Origin: Streptomyces sp. HmicA12
Lineage (GTDB): Bacteria > Actinomycetota > Actinomycetes > Streptomycetales > Streptomycetaceae
Reading direction: 5' to 3'
Length of the DNA stretch: 64,000 bases
Assembly (NCBI RefSeq): GCF_000373565.1
Contig: NZ_KB891800.1
Location: 227,526-291,525, forward strand
The stretch's first letter is position 1. Each line of letters begins with the position of its first letter. The notes under the pieces are model-generated. The model had not been told where the DNA came from and searched no databases. It saw nothing but the letters and a program-made list of their open reading frames with translations. Positions 55,466 to 64,000 of the stretch are shown here, one piece after another. A program made the position numbers and the translations under genes.

Positions 55466-56182
55466 TCAGCGCCGGCGCCGCGCACGCCCCGTACGGGCCG
55501 CCTTGGCACGCTTGGCGGCGAACCGCACGCCACCCGGGCTCTCGCCGACCTCCACCCGCACCACGGTGGAGAGCGGGTCGACCACGCCCTCGCCGACCTG
55601 AAGCACCGAGGTCTCCACGGCGCCGAGCTTGCTCAGAGCCGCACCGGCGCTCTGAACCTCTTCCGCTGCCGTGTCGCCCTTGAGGAGCAGCATCTCGCCG
55701 TACGGGCGCAGCAGCGGAACACCCCAGGCCGCGAGGCGGTCGAGCGGTGCCACTGCGCGCGCGGTGACGACATGGACGGGCGGCAGCTTGCCGAGGACCT
55801 CCTCGGCGCGGCCGCGCACCACGGTGACATGGTCCAGGCCGAGGAGTTCGACGACCTCGGTGAGGAAGTTCGTGCGCCGCAGCAGTGGCTCAAGAAGCGT
55901 GATCTTGAGGTCCGGACGGACCAGGGCGAGCGGGATGCCCGGCAGACCGGCGCCCGAACCGACGTCGCACACGGTGACGCCCTCGGGGACGACCTCGGAG
56001 AGCACGGCACAGTTCAGAATGTGCCGCTCCCACAGACGCGGCACCTCGCGAGGACCGATGAGGCCACGCTGCACCCCCGCGTCGGCAAGAAGCTCCGCGT
56101 ACCGGACGGCGTCCGCAAAGCGCTCGCCGAATACCTCCCGGGCGCGCTCCGGAGCCGGGGGGAGTTCTGCTGCCTCCGTCAC
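55466..56182 (-). CDS. rsmG: 16S rRNA (guanine-N7) methyltransferase RsmG
   Basis: The 238-residue SAM-dependent enzyme methylates G527 of 16S rRNA. The SAM motif DVGSGAGLPGIPLAL and GPREVPRLWERHILNC are characteristic. Loss of it gives low-level streptomycin resistance in Streptomyces. GTG 56182 with GGAAGGAC upstream was chosen over GTG 56206. The C-terminus is Arg/Lys-rich. Confidence 0.95.
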   Translation of the reverse strand: MTEAAELPPAPERAREVFGERFADAVRYAELLADAGVQRGLIGPREVPRLWERHILNCAVLSEVVPEGVTVCDVGSGAGLPGIPLALVRPDLKITLLEPLLRRTNFLTEVVELLGLDHVTVVRGRAEEVLGKLPPVHVVTARAVAPLDRLAAWGVPLLRPYGEMLLLKGDTAAEEVQSAGAALSKLGAVETSVLQVGEGVVDPLSTVVRVEVGESPGGVRFAAKRAKAARTGRARRRR

Positions 56183-56295
56183 GGGGACCGTCCTTCCGTA
56201 CCTCACCGCTCCACCGCACTGGGTGGCTCTGATTTACAGGCTGACAAAGATCGGCCCCGCCTGCGAACAGACGGGGCCGGAGAGCGACGTGCCGA

Positions 56296-56808
56296 TCAGG
56301 CAGGGAGGACGACGACGAAGCGCTGCGGCTCCTCGCCCTCGGACTCGCTGCGCAGGCCGGCGGCCTTGACCGCGTCGTGCACGACCTTGCGCTCGAAGGG
56401 CGTCATCGGGTTCATCTTGACCGGCTCACCGGTGCTCTTCACCTCGGCCGCGGCCTTGGCACCCTGCTCGGTGAGCTCGGCGCGCTTCTTGGCCCGGTAT
56501 CCCGCGATGTCCAGCATCAGGCGGCTGCGGTCCCCGGTCTCGCGGTGCACCGCGAGACGGGTGAGCTCCTGAAGCGCCTCGAGAACCTCGCCGTCACGGC
56601 CGACCAGCTTCTGAAGGTCGCGGCCGGACGCGTCGCTGACGATGGACACCGCGGCGCGGTCGGCCTCGACGTCCATGTCGATGTCGCCGTCGAGGTCGGC
56701 GATGTCCAGCAGACCCTCGAGGTAGTCCGCAGCGATCTCGCCCTCCTGCTCGAGGCGGGTCAGGGTGTCGCCACCCTCAGGAGCGGCGGAGGTGGTGCCT
56801 TCCGTCAC
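56296..56808 (-). CDS. jag: Jag/KhpB RNA-binding protein (KH-R3H)
   Basis: The 170-residue protein has a KH-type domain (LQKLVGRDGEVLEALQELTRLAV) and an R3H domain (GAKAAAEVKSTGEPVKMNPMTPFERKVVHDAVKAAGL). GTG 56808 follows AAGAAGGAG. It sits between rsmG and yidC, the standard place. The name SpoIIIJ-associated reflects this linkage; it binds RNA. Confidence 0.95.
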   Translation of the reverse strand: MTEGTTSAAPEGGDTLTRLEQEGEIAADYLEGLLDIADLDGDIDMDVEADRAAVSIVSDASGRDLQKLVGRDGEVLEALQELTRLAVHRETGDRSRLMLDIAGYRAKKRAELTEQGAKAAAEVKSTGEPVKMNPMTPFERKVVHDAVKAAGLRSESEGEEPQRFVVVLPA

Positions 56809-56862
56809 GGGATGGACTCCTTCTTGCGTCAAAGGCTTACGCCAACGTCTAACGTCGAGGTC

Positions 56863-58182
56863 TTACTTCTTGGACGGGGACTTGGGGCGCTGCGGCCCCT
56901 TGCGCTGTCCCGACTTGGCCTTGCTGCGCGCCTGGTTGCCACCGGCGGGCTTGGCCTTGGCACCGCCCTGGTTGCTCTGGTTGCCCTGCGGCTGGGCGTC
57001 CTGCGGCCCGTCCTTCTTCTCCAGCGACGTCGTGGCCTCGGAGTCGGACTTGGCCGTGCCCTGCGCGGCCGTGCCCCCGGTCTGACGCTGAGACTTGGAC
57101 TGGCGCTTGGGCTGCTGACGCTTGGGTGCGCCGCCCGAAGCCGGCGCACCGTCCTCATCCAGGACAGCGGTGGCGGACGTGCTCTTCACCACGGTGCCGT
57201 CGGCCTGAGCGGCCAGGCTGGCCTTGGTCAGACCGTTGATGAACTTGCGCTCGTACTCGTTGCGGTCCCGGCCCTTGGAGACGATCGCCTTGACGATGTT
57301 CCGCTCGCGCTTCGAGCGCGTCGCTCCGTGGTCGACGACGTGCTTCTGCAGACCCTCGAGCATCTTGGCCTGCGCCTTGCTGCCCGGAGTGGGGTTCCTG
57401 TTGATCACGTACACCTGCTGGCACATGGTCCACACGTTGGTGGTCAGCCAGTAGACGAGGACACCGACGGGGAAGTTGATGCCCATGAACAGGAAGATCA
57501 CCGGGAAGACGTACATCAGCATCTTCTGCTGCTGCATGAACGGCGTCTTCACCGTGAGGTCGACGTTCTTCGTCATCAGCTGGCGCTGCGTGTAGAACTG
57601 CGACGCCGACATCAGAATGATCATGATGCCGGTCACGACACGCACGTCGGTGAGGGAGGCGCCCATCTTGGCGACCTCGGAAGCGCTGTCCGTGAACTTG
57701 GCGGCCAGCGGGGCACCGAAAATGTGCGCCTTCTGGGCACTGTCCAGCAGCGACTGGTTGATGACGCCGATCGTGTTGCCCTCGGCGATGGCCGCGAGCA
57801 CGTGGTACAGAGCGAAGAAGAACGGCGACTGCACGAGGATGGGGAGGCACGAGGAGAGCGGGTTGGTACCCGTCTCCTTGTACAGCTTCATCATCTCTTC
57901 GGACTGGCGCTGCTTGTCGTTCTTGTAGCGCTCCTGGATCGCCTTCATCTGCGGCTGGAGCAGCTGCATGTTCCGCGTCGCCTTGATCTGCTTCACGAAG
58001 AGCGGGATCAGGCAGATGCGGATCAGCACCACCAGGGACACGATGGAGAGACCCCAGGCCCATCCAGTGTCAGGGCCGAAGATGGCCCCGAAGACCTTGT
58101 GGAACTGGACGATGACCCAGGACACCGGGGTCGTGAGAAACGCGAAAACGCCAGAAATCGCGTTGACGATATCGGAAATCAT
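56863..58182 (-). CDS. yidC: Membrane protein insertase YidC
   Basis: The 439-residue protein has the YidC/Oxa1 core of five helices ([50 protein letters not shown]) with a conserved Arg in the groove, and a long Lys/Gln-rich cytoplasmic tail of about 130 residues ending [14 protein letters not shown], which in Streptomyces helps ribosome binding. AGGAG lies upstream of ATG 58182. Confidence 0.96.
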   Translation of the reverse strand: MISDIVNAISGVFAFLTTPVSWVIVQFHKVFGAIFGPDTGWAWGLSIVSLVVLIRICLIPLFVKQIKATRNMQLLQPQMKAIQERYKNDKQRQSEEMMKLYKETGTNPLSSCLPILVQSPFFFALYHVLAAIAEGNTIGVINQSLLDSAQKAHIFGAPLAAKFTDSASEVAKMGASLTDVRVVTGIMIILMSASQFYTQRQLMTKNVDLTVKTPFMQQQKMLMYVFPVIFLFMGINFPVGVLVYWLTTNVWTMCQQVYVINRNPTPGSKAQAKMLEGLQKHVVDHGATRSKRERNIVKAIVSKGRDRNEYERKFINGLTKASLAAQADGTVVKSTSATAVLDEDGAPASGGAPKRQQPKRQSKSQRQTGGTAAQGTAKSDSEATTSLEKKDGPQDAQPQGNQSNQGGAKAKPAGGNQARSKAKSGQRKGPQRPKSPSKK

Positions 58183-58190
58183 GTCCCTGA

Positions 58191-58544
58191 TCAGGCTCCT
58201 TGGGCATGGGGCGGGGTCGCTGCGGACGGGCTGTCCTGGGCAGAGGGGCTGTCGCCCGGGGCGGCGACGGGGGCCGCTTTCTTGTCCCTGCGCAAGGCGT
58301 CGCGGAGCATCTCGTGCCAGCGCGGACGCTTACGTGGCGGAACATGATCGACACCGCCGTGGGACCACGGATTGCACCGAAGGATCCGCCAGGCGGTGAG
58401 GGCTGTTCCCTTGATCGCGCCGTGCCGGTCGATGGCCGTGAAGCCGTAGTGGGAGCACGACGGGTAGTACTTGCACACCGGACCGAGCAGCGGACTGATG
58501 GTCCACTGATAGATCTTGATCAGTGCGAGCAGTGGGTACTTCAT
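58191..58544 (-). CDS. yidD: Membrane protein insertion efficiency factor YidD
   Basis: The 117-residue protein starts [20 protein letters not shown] and contains [19 protein letters not shown], the YidD signature. A low-complexity Ala/Pro tail follows. Its ATG overlaps the rnpA stop by 4 bp. Confidence 0.95.
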   Translation of the reverse strand: MKYPLLALIKIYQWTISPLLGPVCKYYPSCSHYGFTAIDRHGAIKGTALTAWRILRCNPWSHGGVDHVPPRKRPRWHEMLRDALRRDKKAAPVAAPGDSPSAQDSPSAATPPHAQGA

Positions 58545-58912
58545 CGCGCGCCCCCTCCCAGTAGCCGCTGCAGGGCGGCGTCCAGGTCTCGGGCCAGCTG
58601 TGCGTGGGTGGCGTCGCCCGCTCCGGGCAACGCGCGTACGACTACCAGGCTACCTGGGGGCAACAAGGCCACTCGGTCGCGCATGAGGTGGCGAAGTCTG
58701 CGCTTCACCGCGTTCCGTACGACGGCTCCACCTACGGCCTTGCTCACGACGAAACCCGCACGCGGTGGGGAAACGCTCTCCCCAGGCGCGTGCGGGTCCG
58801 TTGAACCGCTGCGTAGATGGACGACCAGAAGCGGGCGTCCAGCCCGACGACCTCGTCGTACCGCGGTCGCGAAGTCTTCGCGCCGCCTCAGCCGATGCTC
58901 GGTAGGCAGCAC
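58541..58912 (-). CDS. rnpA: Ribonuclease P protein component
   Basis: The 123-residue basic protein has the RNR motif [17 protein letters not shown]. It helps RNase P process tRNA 5' ends. GTG 58912 ([14 protein letters not shown]) was chosen; the N-terminus begins at the conserved position. It overlaps yidD by 4 bp and follows rpmH by 19 bp. Confidence 0.94.
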   Translation of the reverse strand: MLPTEHRLRRREDFATAVRRGRRAGRPLLVVHLRSGSTDPHAPGESVSPPRAGFVVSKAVGGAVVRNAVKRRLRHLMRDRVALLPPGSLVVVRALPGAGDATHAQLARDLDAALQRLLGGGAR

Positions 58913-58931
58913 GTCATGACCTGTCGTGCGA

Positions 58932-59069
58932 TCAGGCGGACAGGCTGGCGCGACCCTTGCCACGGCGGTTGGCGAGAATCGCACGACCGGCGCGGGTCCG
59001 CATGCGGAGGCGGAAACCGTGGGTCTTGGCGCGACGACGGTTGTTCGGCTGGAAGGTGCGCTTGCTCAC
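58932..59069 (-). CDS. rpmH: 50S ribosomal protein L34
   Basis: The 45-residue protein reads [20 protein letters not shown] and ends GKGRASLSA, typical of L34. GTG 59069 is the start; the upstream GGAGCCCCCGA lies at the ribosome site. First gene of the rpmH-rnpA-yidD-yidC operon. It is too short for automated calls with a 60-codon limit. Confidence 0.97.
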   Translation of the reverse strand: MSKRTFQPNNRRRAKTHGFRLRMRTRAGRAILANRRGKGRASLSA

Positions 59070-59292
59070 TCGGGGGCTCCAGAAAATCGTGTGGTGGCGG
59101 GACATCGCCTGGCTGTCACCGTGCGCCCACGAGTAGCTCGCAATACGCCCGAGTGCACCGCTAGACGACCCATAGAACTCTGGGTCGTGACCTTGCCCAT
59201 CGGAGGCAGGCGGCAGCAGCCATCGACAACTCGACCTGGTTACGGTACGCGCGGCTACGCCATCCGGTCAAACCAGGGTTACGCGGGAGACA

Positions 59293-59313
59293 CTGTCCAC
59301 AGGCTGGGGACAA
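59293..59313. promoter_or_regulatory. DnaA boxes at the dnaA promoter
   Basis: CTGTCCACA (59293-59301) and TGGGGACAA (59305-59313, opposite strand) lie just upstream of the -35 box of dnaA. This arrangement is known in Streptomyces, where DnaA represses its own gene. Confidence 0.85.
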
Positions 59314-59317
59314 CAAC

Positions 59318-59347
59318 TTGAACCGCAGCGGTCGCGCTGACTACCGT
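59318..59347 (+). promoter_or_regulatory. dnaA promoter
   Basis: TTGAAC (59318-59323) and TACCGT (59342-59347) are separated by 18 bp and fit the principal sigma factor HrdB. The leader before GTG 59474 would be about 120 nt. Confidence 0.8.
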
Positions 59348-59473
59348 GGCTGAACTCCGATTCGTTCCCTTCTCACCACCCCACCCGATTTTCTTCTCGA
59401 CCCGGCTTCGGCCTCCCCACCCAACCCGTCCCAGGAATCACACGTTCGTGGGACCAGCGAGAGAGCGTGCCCT

Positions 59474-61510
59474 GTGGCTGACGTACCTGCCGATCTTGCC
59501 GCAGTGTGGCCACGAGTTCTGGAACAACTCCTCGGGGAAGGCCGCGGGCAGGGCGTCGAGACGAAGGACGAACACTGGATCCGGCGCTGCCAGCCACTGG
59601 CCCTGGTCGCCGACACCGCTCTTCTGGCGGTTCCCAACGAATTCGCGAAGGGCGTACTCGAGGGCCGTCTCGCGCCCGTCGTGAGCGAGACGCTCAGCCG
59701 CGAGTGCGGCCGCCCCATCCGGATCGCGATCACGGTCGACGACTCCGTGGGCGAGCCCCCCGCGCCGCCGGCTCCGCCGGTCCAGCAGCAACACCGCTAC
59801 GAGGACCCGGAGCAGTCCCCCGCTCCCGGTGCCCCCGGCCAGGGGCACGACGCGTACGAGAGCCGCGACACGTACGAGAAGCGTGACGCGTACGAGAACC
59901 GCGACACCCGCGACACCTATGACAGTTACGAACGGCGCGGCCGCGACGAGCGCGGTCAGGGCGGCGGCCCCCGCGGCGACCAGCAGCAGTCCTCCCGGGA
60001 CGACCAGCTGCCGACCGCCCGCCCCGCCTACCCGGACTACCAGCGCCCCCAGCCGGGCGCCTGGCCGCGGCCGCAGCAGGATGACTACGGCTGGCAGCAG
60101 CCCCGGCTCGGCTTCCCCGAGCGCGACCCGTACGCGTCGCCCCCGCAGCAACCGCAGCACGACTACCGGCAGCAGGAACGGTCGCCCTACGAGCAGCAGG
60201 GTTACGAGCCCGAGCGCGGCCGGTACGACCAGCAGCAGGAGCGCTCTCCTTACGAGCAGAAGCCGGCGGAGCGGCCCTCCTACGACGACCGCCCCTCCTA
60301 TGAGGAGCGCGGTTCCTACGACCCGTCGCAGCGCGAGCGCCAGCAGCGGCGCGACACCGGCGAGCACCCGATGGGCGGTCGCCCCGGGCAGGACGGCGGC
60401 CCCGGCCGCGGCGTGCCCACGGGAGCCCCGGGTCCGCTGGCCGCGCAGCCCGCGCCGGCGACGGGACCGGGTGAGCCGACCGCGCGCCTGAACCCCAAGT
60501 ACCTCTTCGACACGTTCGTCATCGGCGCGTCGAACCGCTTCGCGCACGCGGCCGCGGTCGCCGTCGCCGAAGCGCCGGCCAAGGCCTACAACCCCCTCTT
60601 CATCTATGGGGAGTCGGGCCTCGGCAAGACGCACCTTCTGCACGCCATCGGGCACTACGCCCGCAGTCTCTACCCGGGCACGCGCGTGCGGTACGTGAGC
60701 TCCGAGGAGTTCACCAACGAGTTCATCAACTCGATCCGTGACGGCAAGGGCGACTCCTTCCGTAAGCGGTACCGCGAGATGGACATCCTTCTGGTCGACG
60801 ACATCCAGTTCCTCGCGGACAAGGAGTCGACGCAGGAGGAGTTCTTCCACACCTTCAATACGCTCCACAACGCCAACAAGCAGATCGTGCTGTCCAGTGA
60901 CCGGCCGCCCAAGCAGCTGGTGACGCTGGAGGACCGGCTGCGCAACCGGTTCGAGTGGGGCCTGATCACGGACGTCCAGCCGCCCGAGCTGGAGACCCGT
61001 ATCGCGATCCTTCGTAAGAAGGCGGTGCAGGAGCAGCTCAACGCTCCGCCGGAGGTCCTCGAGTTCATCGCGTCCCGCATCTCGCGCAACATCCGTGAGC
61101 TGGAAGGGGCGTTGATCCGTGTCACGGCGTTCGCGTCCCTGAATCGACAGCCTGTGGACCTGGGGCTGACGGAGATCGTCCTCAAGGACCTGATCCCCGG
61201 CGGCGAGGACGCCTCCCCGGAGATCACGGCGCCGGCCATCATGGCGGCGACCGCGGACTACTTCGGCCTCACCGTCGAGGACCTCTGCGGATCCTCGCGC
61301 AGCCGCGTGCTCGTGACGGCCCGCCAGATCGCCATGTATCTGTGCCGAGAGCTCACCGACCTGTCCCTGCCGAAGATCGGCGCGCAGTTCGGCGGCCGCG
61401 ACCACACGACCGTGATGCACGCGGACCGCAAGATCCGCGCGCTGATGGCCGAGCGGCGCTCCATCTACAACCAGGTCACCGAGCTCACCAACCGCATCAA
61501 GAACGGCTGA
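59474..61510 (+). CDS. dnaA: Chromosomal replication initiator protein DnaA
   Basis: The 678-residue protein has domain I (1-90), a very long disordered domain II (about 95-335) with Tyr-Glu/Arg/Gln repeats, the AAA+ domain III (Walker A GESGLGKT near 379-386, Walker B VDDIQFL) and domain IV with the DnaA signature [16 protein letters not shown] near 640. GTG 59474 is the start. The long domain II is typical of Streptomyces (E. coli DnaA is 467 residues). It binds the oriC boxes directly downstream. Confidence 0.98.
   Translation: MADVPADLAAVWPRVLEQLLGEGRGQGVETKDEHWIRRCQPLALVADTALLAVPNEFAKGVLEGRLAPVVSETLSRECGRPIRIAITVDDSVGEPPAPPAPPVQQQHRYEDPEQSPAPGAPGQGHDAYESRDTYEKRDAYENRDTRDTYDSYERRGRDERGQGGGPRGDQQQSSRDDQLPTARPAYPDYQRPQPGAWPRPQQDDYGWQQPRLGFPERDPYASPPQQPQHDYRQQERSPYEQQGYEPERGRYDQQQERSPYEQKPAERPSYDDRPSYEERGSYDPSQRERQQRRDTGEHPMGGRPGQDGGPGRGVPTGAPGPLAAQPAPATGPGEPTARLNPKYLFDTFVIGASNRFAHAAAVAVAEAPAKAYNPLFIYGESGLGKTHLLHAIGHYARSLYPGTRVRYVSSEEFTNEFINSIRDGKGDSFRKRYREMDILLVDDIQFLADKESTQEEFFHTFNTLHNANKQIVLSSDRPPKQLVTLEDRLRNRFEWGLITDVQPPELETRIAILRKKAVQEQLNAPPEVLEFIASRISRNIRELEGALIRVTAFASLNRQPVDLGLTEIVLKDLIPGGEDASPEITAPAIMAATADYFGLTVEDLCGSSRSRVLVTARQIAMYLCRELTDLSLPKIGAQFGGRDHTTVMHADRKIRALMAERRSIYNQVTELTNRIKNG
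59849..59902. repeat. 18-bp tandem repeats in dnaA domain II
   Basis: Three 18-bp units coding D-[AT]-Y-E-[SKN]-R lie head to tail. They are near-identical at the DNA level and could vary between strains. Confidence 0.8.
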
Positions 61511-62389
61511 CACAGCTCCAGTTACGCGTCCGAAGGGCGTCCCGGGACCACTCCCGGGGCGCCCTTCTTCGTTCGCGGACTCGCTCGCGCCGAAGCCGGT
61601 GTTCGATTTCTGGGCGCGTTACGGGTGTTCTCCACAGATGTGCCGGGTTTCTGCGGTCCACACCCTGGGGACCGGGAAGTTGTCCAGACCGTGTCCACAG
61701 CCCGGGCGGGTGACACGACATCAGGCCAGGTCAGACGGTTGTGGATTGGTGGAAAAAAGATCTCCACAGGCTGTGGACAGATTTTTCTTCCACAGGATGT
61801 GCGTTCTGTTGTCCACCGTCGACCCACAGGATGTCAGTCGTTGTGCACAGCGATCCGGAGCTTCTCCACACGGCTGTCCACTGTTCGGCAACGCGACGCG
61901 CCTCGTCACCGTGGCGAGTGAAAGGCGTCACACCAAGGGGGTCGGTTGGGCTGTGGGGAACGCGGGTAAAGCTGGGGACGGCGCTGGGGAGAAGTGGCCC
62001 CAGGCTGTGCATCGAGTGTGCAGAACTTTCCGCCGTCCACAGCGGGGCCCGGTTTTCCACCGCTCCGGCCCACAGGCGCAGTGGACAAAAAACCGCCTCT
62101 GACCTGCGAAAAAGAGGTTTTCCACGGTTTCCACAGCCCCTACTACTACTCCCAACTAGAGAGAGCTGGGAATTCGTTTCGAAGACGGGGCTGTGCACAA
62201 CTCGCTCTCGGCACCTCGACCGCGCCTCGGCACGACTTGACCGAGGGAGGCACCAGCTGTCAGTGCGGTGCGTCAGACTGGTCCCCGGTGTTCTCCCCAG
62301 CTGTGGGCCGAGCGACACCGACGTCAGCCGACGAAGACCGAAGACCAATGCAGGGCGAGAGCAGCCAGCAACAGCAGGAGGCGGCTTAA
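61511..62389. other. oriC: Origin of replication oriC
   Basis: The 879-bp dnaA-dnaN gap has about 18 DnaA-box matches on both strands. Clear ones include 61628, 61654, 61680, 61691, 61740, 61760, 61772, 61786, 61809, 61862, 61874, 61952, 62033, 62053, 62080, 62118 and 62127 (9 bp each). The middle cluster is densest at 61740-61817, with short A/T runs between boxes. No AT-rich 13-mers of the E. coli kind are seen. The number and place match Streptomyces oriC. Confidence 0.95.
61532..61567 (+). terminator. dnaA terminator
   Basis: AAGGGCGTCCCGGGA pairs with TCCCGGGGCGCCCTT (one G-T pair), 22 bp after the dnaA stop, followed by TTCTTCGTT. Confidence 0.85.
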
Positions 62390-63520
62390 GTGAAGATCCG
62401 GGTGGAACGCGACGTACTCGCGGAGGCGGTGGCCTGGGCGGCGCGCAGCCTTCCGGCACGACCGCCTGCGCCCGTCCTCGCGGGCCTTCTGCTGAAGGCC
62501 GAGGAGGGCGCACTCAGCCTGTCGAGCTTCGACTACGAGGTCTCGGCACGCGTCTCGGTGGACGCGGAGATCGACGAAGAGGGCACGGTGCTCGTCTCCG
62601 GCCGCCTCCTCGCCGACATCTGCCGCGCTCTGCCGAACCGTCCGGTGGAGATCTCCACAGACGGTGTACGGGCGACCGTGGTCTGCGGGTCCTCGCGATT
62701 CACACTCCACACGCTCCCTGTGGAGGAGTACCCGGCGCTGCCGCAGATGCCGACCGCCACGGGCACCGTGCCGGGCGAGGTCTTCGCCTCCGCCGCGCAG
62801 CAGGTGGCCATCGCCGCCGGCCGTGACGACACGCTGCCCGTCCTCACCGGTGTGCGCATCGAGATCGAGGGCGACACGGTGACGCTGGCGTCCACCGACC
62901 GCTACCGCTTCGCCGTCCGCGAGTTCCTGTGGAAGCCGGAGGACCCCGAGGCCTCCGCGGTCGCCCTGGTGCCCGCCAAGACGCTCCTGGACACCGCCAA
63001 GGCCCTCACGAGCGGCGACACGGTCACGCTGGCCCTGTCCGGCTCCGGTGCCGGTGAAGGCCTCATCGGCTTCGAGGGCGCCGGTCGCCGGACGACCACC
63101 CGCCTCCTCGAGGGCGACCTGCCGAAGTACCGCACGCTGTTCCCGACGGAGTTCAACTCCGTGGCCGTCATCGAGACCGCCCCCTTCGTGGAGGCCGTCA
63201 AGCGTGTGGCCCTCGTCGCCGAGCGCAACACCCCGGTGCGGCTCAGCTTCGAGCAGGGCGTGCTCATCCTGGAGGCCGGTTCCAGCGACGACGCACAGGC
63301 TGTGGAAAGGGTCGACGCCAACCTGGAGGGCGACGACATCTCCATCGCCTTCAACCCGACCTTCCTGCTGGACGGCCTGTCCGCGATCGACTCCCCGGTC
63401 GCCCAGCTGTCGTTCACGACGTCGACCAAGCCCGCGCTGCTCTCCGGCAAGCCGGCCGTGGACGCCGAGGCGGACGACGCGTACAAGTACCTGATCATGC
63501 CGGTGCGGCTGTCGGGCTGA
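62390..63520 (+). CDS. dnaN: DNA polymerase III sliding clamp (beta subunit)
   Basis: The 376-residue clamp has three repeated domains and starts MKIRVERDVLAEAVAWAARSLPARPPAPVLAGLLLKAEEG. It ends YLIMPVRLSG, as expected for the C-terminal partner-binding face. AGGAGGCGG precedes GTG 62390. Confidence 0.98.
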   Translation: MKIRVERDVLAEAVAWAARSLPARPPAPVLAGLLLKAEEGALSLSSFDYEVSARVSVDAEIDEEGTVLVSGRLLADICRALPNRPVEISTDGVRATVVCGSSRFTLHTLPVEEYPALPQMPTATGTVPGEVFASAAQQVAIAAGRDDTLPVLTGVRIEIEGDTVTLASTDRYRFAVREFLWKPEDPEASAVALVPAKTLLDTAKALTSGDTVTLALSGSGAGEGLIGFEGAGRRTTTRLLEGDLPKYRTLFPTEFNSVAVIETAPFVEAVKRVALVAERNTPVRLSFEQGVLILEAGSSDDAQAVERVDANLEGDDISIAFNPTFLLDGLSAIDSPVAQLSFTTSTKPALLSGKPAVDAEADDAYKYLIMPVRLSG

Positions 63521-63536
63521 GGCCGCTGAAGGGCCG

Positions 63537-63562
63537 GCCGCTCCCGGGTCCACCGGAGCGGC
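63537..63562 (+). terminator. dnaN terminator
   Basis: GCCGCTCC and GGAGCGGC form an 8-bp stem 16 bp after the dnaN stop. Confidence 0.6.
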
Positions 63563-63686
63563 TATGCCCACAGGTGGGCGGGAGCGTCCGGGTTTAGGCT
63601 CAGACGCAGGTACGAAGGGCGCGTGCGTGCGCCTTCCCGTACCGCTCGCACCACCTCACGCCCCGTCGCAACGTAAGGAACCACTG

Positions 63687-64000
63687 ATGGAGCTCGGTCT
63701 CGTCGGCCTCGGCAAGATGGGCGGCAACATGCGCGAGCGCATCCGCCGCGCAGGTCACACCGTCATCGGCTACGACCGCAACCCGGACCTCGCCGATGTC
63801 CACAGCCTCGAAGAGCTTGTGGGCAAGCTCAAGGGTCCGCGCGTGGTGTGGGTGATGGTGCCCGCCGGTGCTGCGACCCAGGCCACGGTCGACGAGCTCA
63901 AGGAGCTTCTGTCCGAGGGCGATGTCGTCGTCGACGGTGGCAACTCGCGCTGGACGGACGACGAGAAGCACGCGGCCGAGCTGGGCGTGAAGGGCATCGG
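63687..64000 (+). CDS. gnd: 6-Phosphogluconate dehydrogenase, partial (N-terminal 104 residues)
   Basis: The NAD(P)-binding start MELGLVGLGKMGGNMRERIRRAGH and the motif VDGGNSRWTDDEKHA identify the decarboxylating enzyme of the pentose phosphate pathway. The short YqeC/GntZ-type sequence suggests the 290-residue form. AAGGAA precedes ATG 63687. It runs off the right edge. Conserved next to dnaN in Streptomyces. Confidence 0.95.
   Translation, partial: MELGLVGLGKMGGNMRERIRRAGHTVIGYDRNPDLADVHSLEELVGKLKGPRVVWVMVPAGAATQATVDELKELLSEGDVVVDGGNSRWTDDEKHAAELGVKGI

Larger units (their letters stand above)
59070..59473. promoter_or_regulatory. rpmH-dnaA divergent promoter region
   Basis: The 404-bp gap holds the dnaA promoter with two DnaA boxes (see separate entries) and an inverted repeat ACGACCC-N10-GGGTCGT (59165-59188) nearer to rpmH, whose role is unknown. 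No gene is seen. Confidence 0.7.

Noticed and set aside
61511..62389. Frames of 60-360 codons within oriC
   Set aside because: They cross many DnaA boxes, have no ribosome sites and no protein-like composition; the region is the origin.

Overview
The window is chromosomal DNA from a Streptomyces or very close relative. G+C content is high, third codon positions are almost all G or C, GTG starts are common, the sporulation pair ssgA/ssgR is present, and the gene order matches the conserved origin region of Streptomyces chromosomes (cydA ... thiC ... ssgR-ssgA ... dnaB-rplI-rpsR-ssb-rpsF ... femX ... ino1 ... pcnA-murJ-sigM-trxBA-parBA-rsmG-jag-yidC-yidD-rnpA-rpmH-dnaA-oriC-dnaN-gnd). No insertion sequence, prophage, CRISPR array, rRNA or tRNA gene was seen.

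Left part (1-24350): the 5' half of cydA with a Rex operator, hisC, a LacI regulator, a PPP-type phosphatase, thiC with a TPP riboswitch, a YibE/F membrane protein, the SsgA/SsgR sporulation pair, PtpA, a flavohemoprotein-like protein, and many one-gene regulators, acetyltransferases and transporters. Several genes here look leaderless, with a TANNNT element 6-8 nt before the start codon.

Middle (24350-42300): dnaB, with a group of DnaA-box-like sequences upstream, the rpsF-ssb-rpsR-rplI operon, cell-wall genes (femX, an alanine-racemase-fold protein, a class A PBP, a GT87 mannosyltransferase-like protein), a PadR regulator with a 31-bp palindromic operator, ino1 and pcnA.

Right part (42300-64000): the envelope/redox/replication core. 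It holds a secreted protein, murJ, a membrane pseudokinase, sigM with its anti-sigma factor, trxBA behind a SigR-type promoter, parAB, rsmG, jag, yidC, yidD, rnpA, rpmH, dnaA, the 879-bp oriC with about 18 DnaA boxes, dnaN and the start of gnd.

The strongest large-scale signal that gene calling does not explain is a set of ParB-binding parS sites (GTTTCACGTGAAAC). I found 12 exact and 2 one-mismatch copies between 8470 and 55315, and none in the oriC-dnaN end. They lie in intergenic gaps (several convergent), inside coding sequence where they are read as Val-Ser-Arg-Glu-Thr, and in one case inside the P3 arm of the thiC TPP riboswitch. Together with an exact Streptomyces DnaA box just upstream of parA, this suggests layered physical links between replication initiation, origin segregation and local gene expression.
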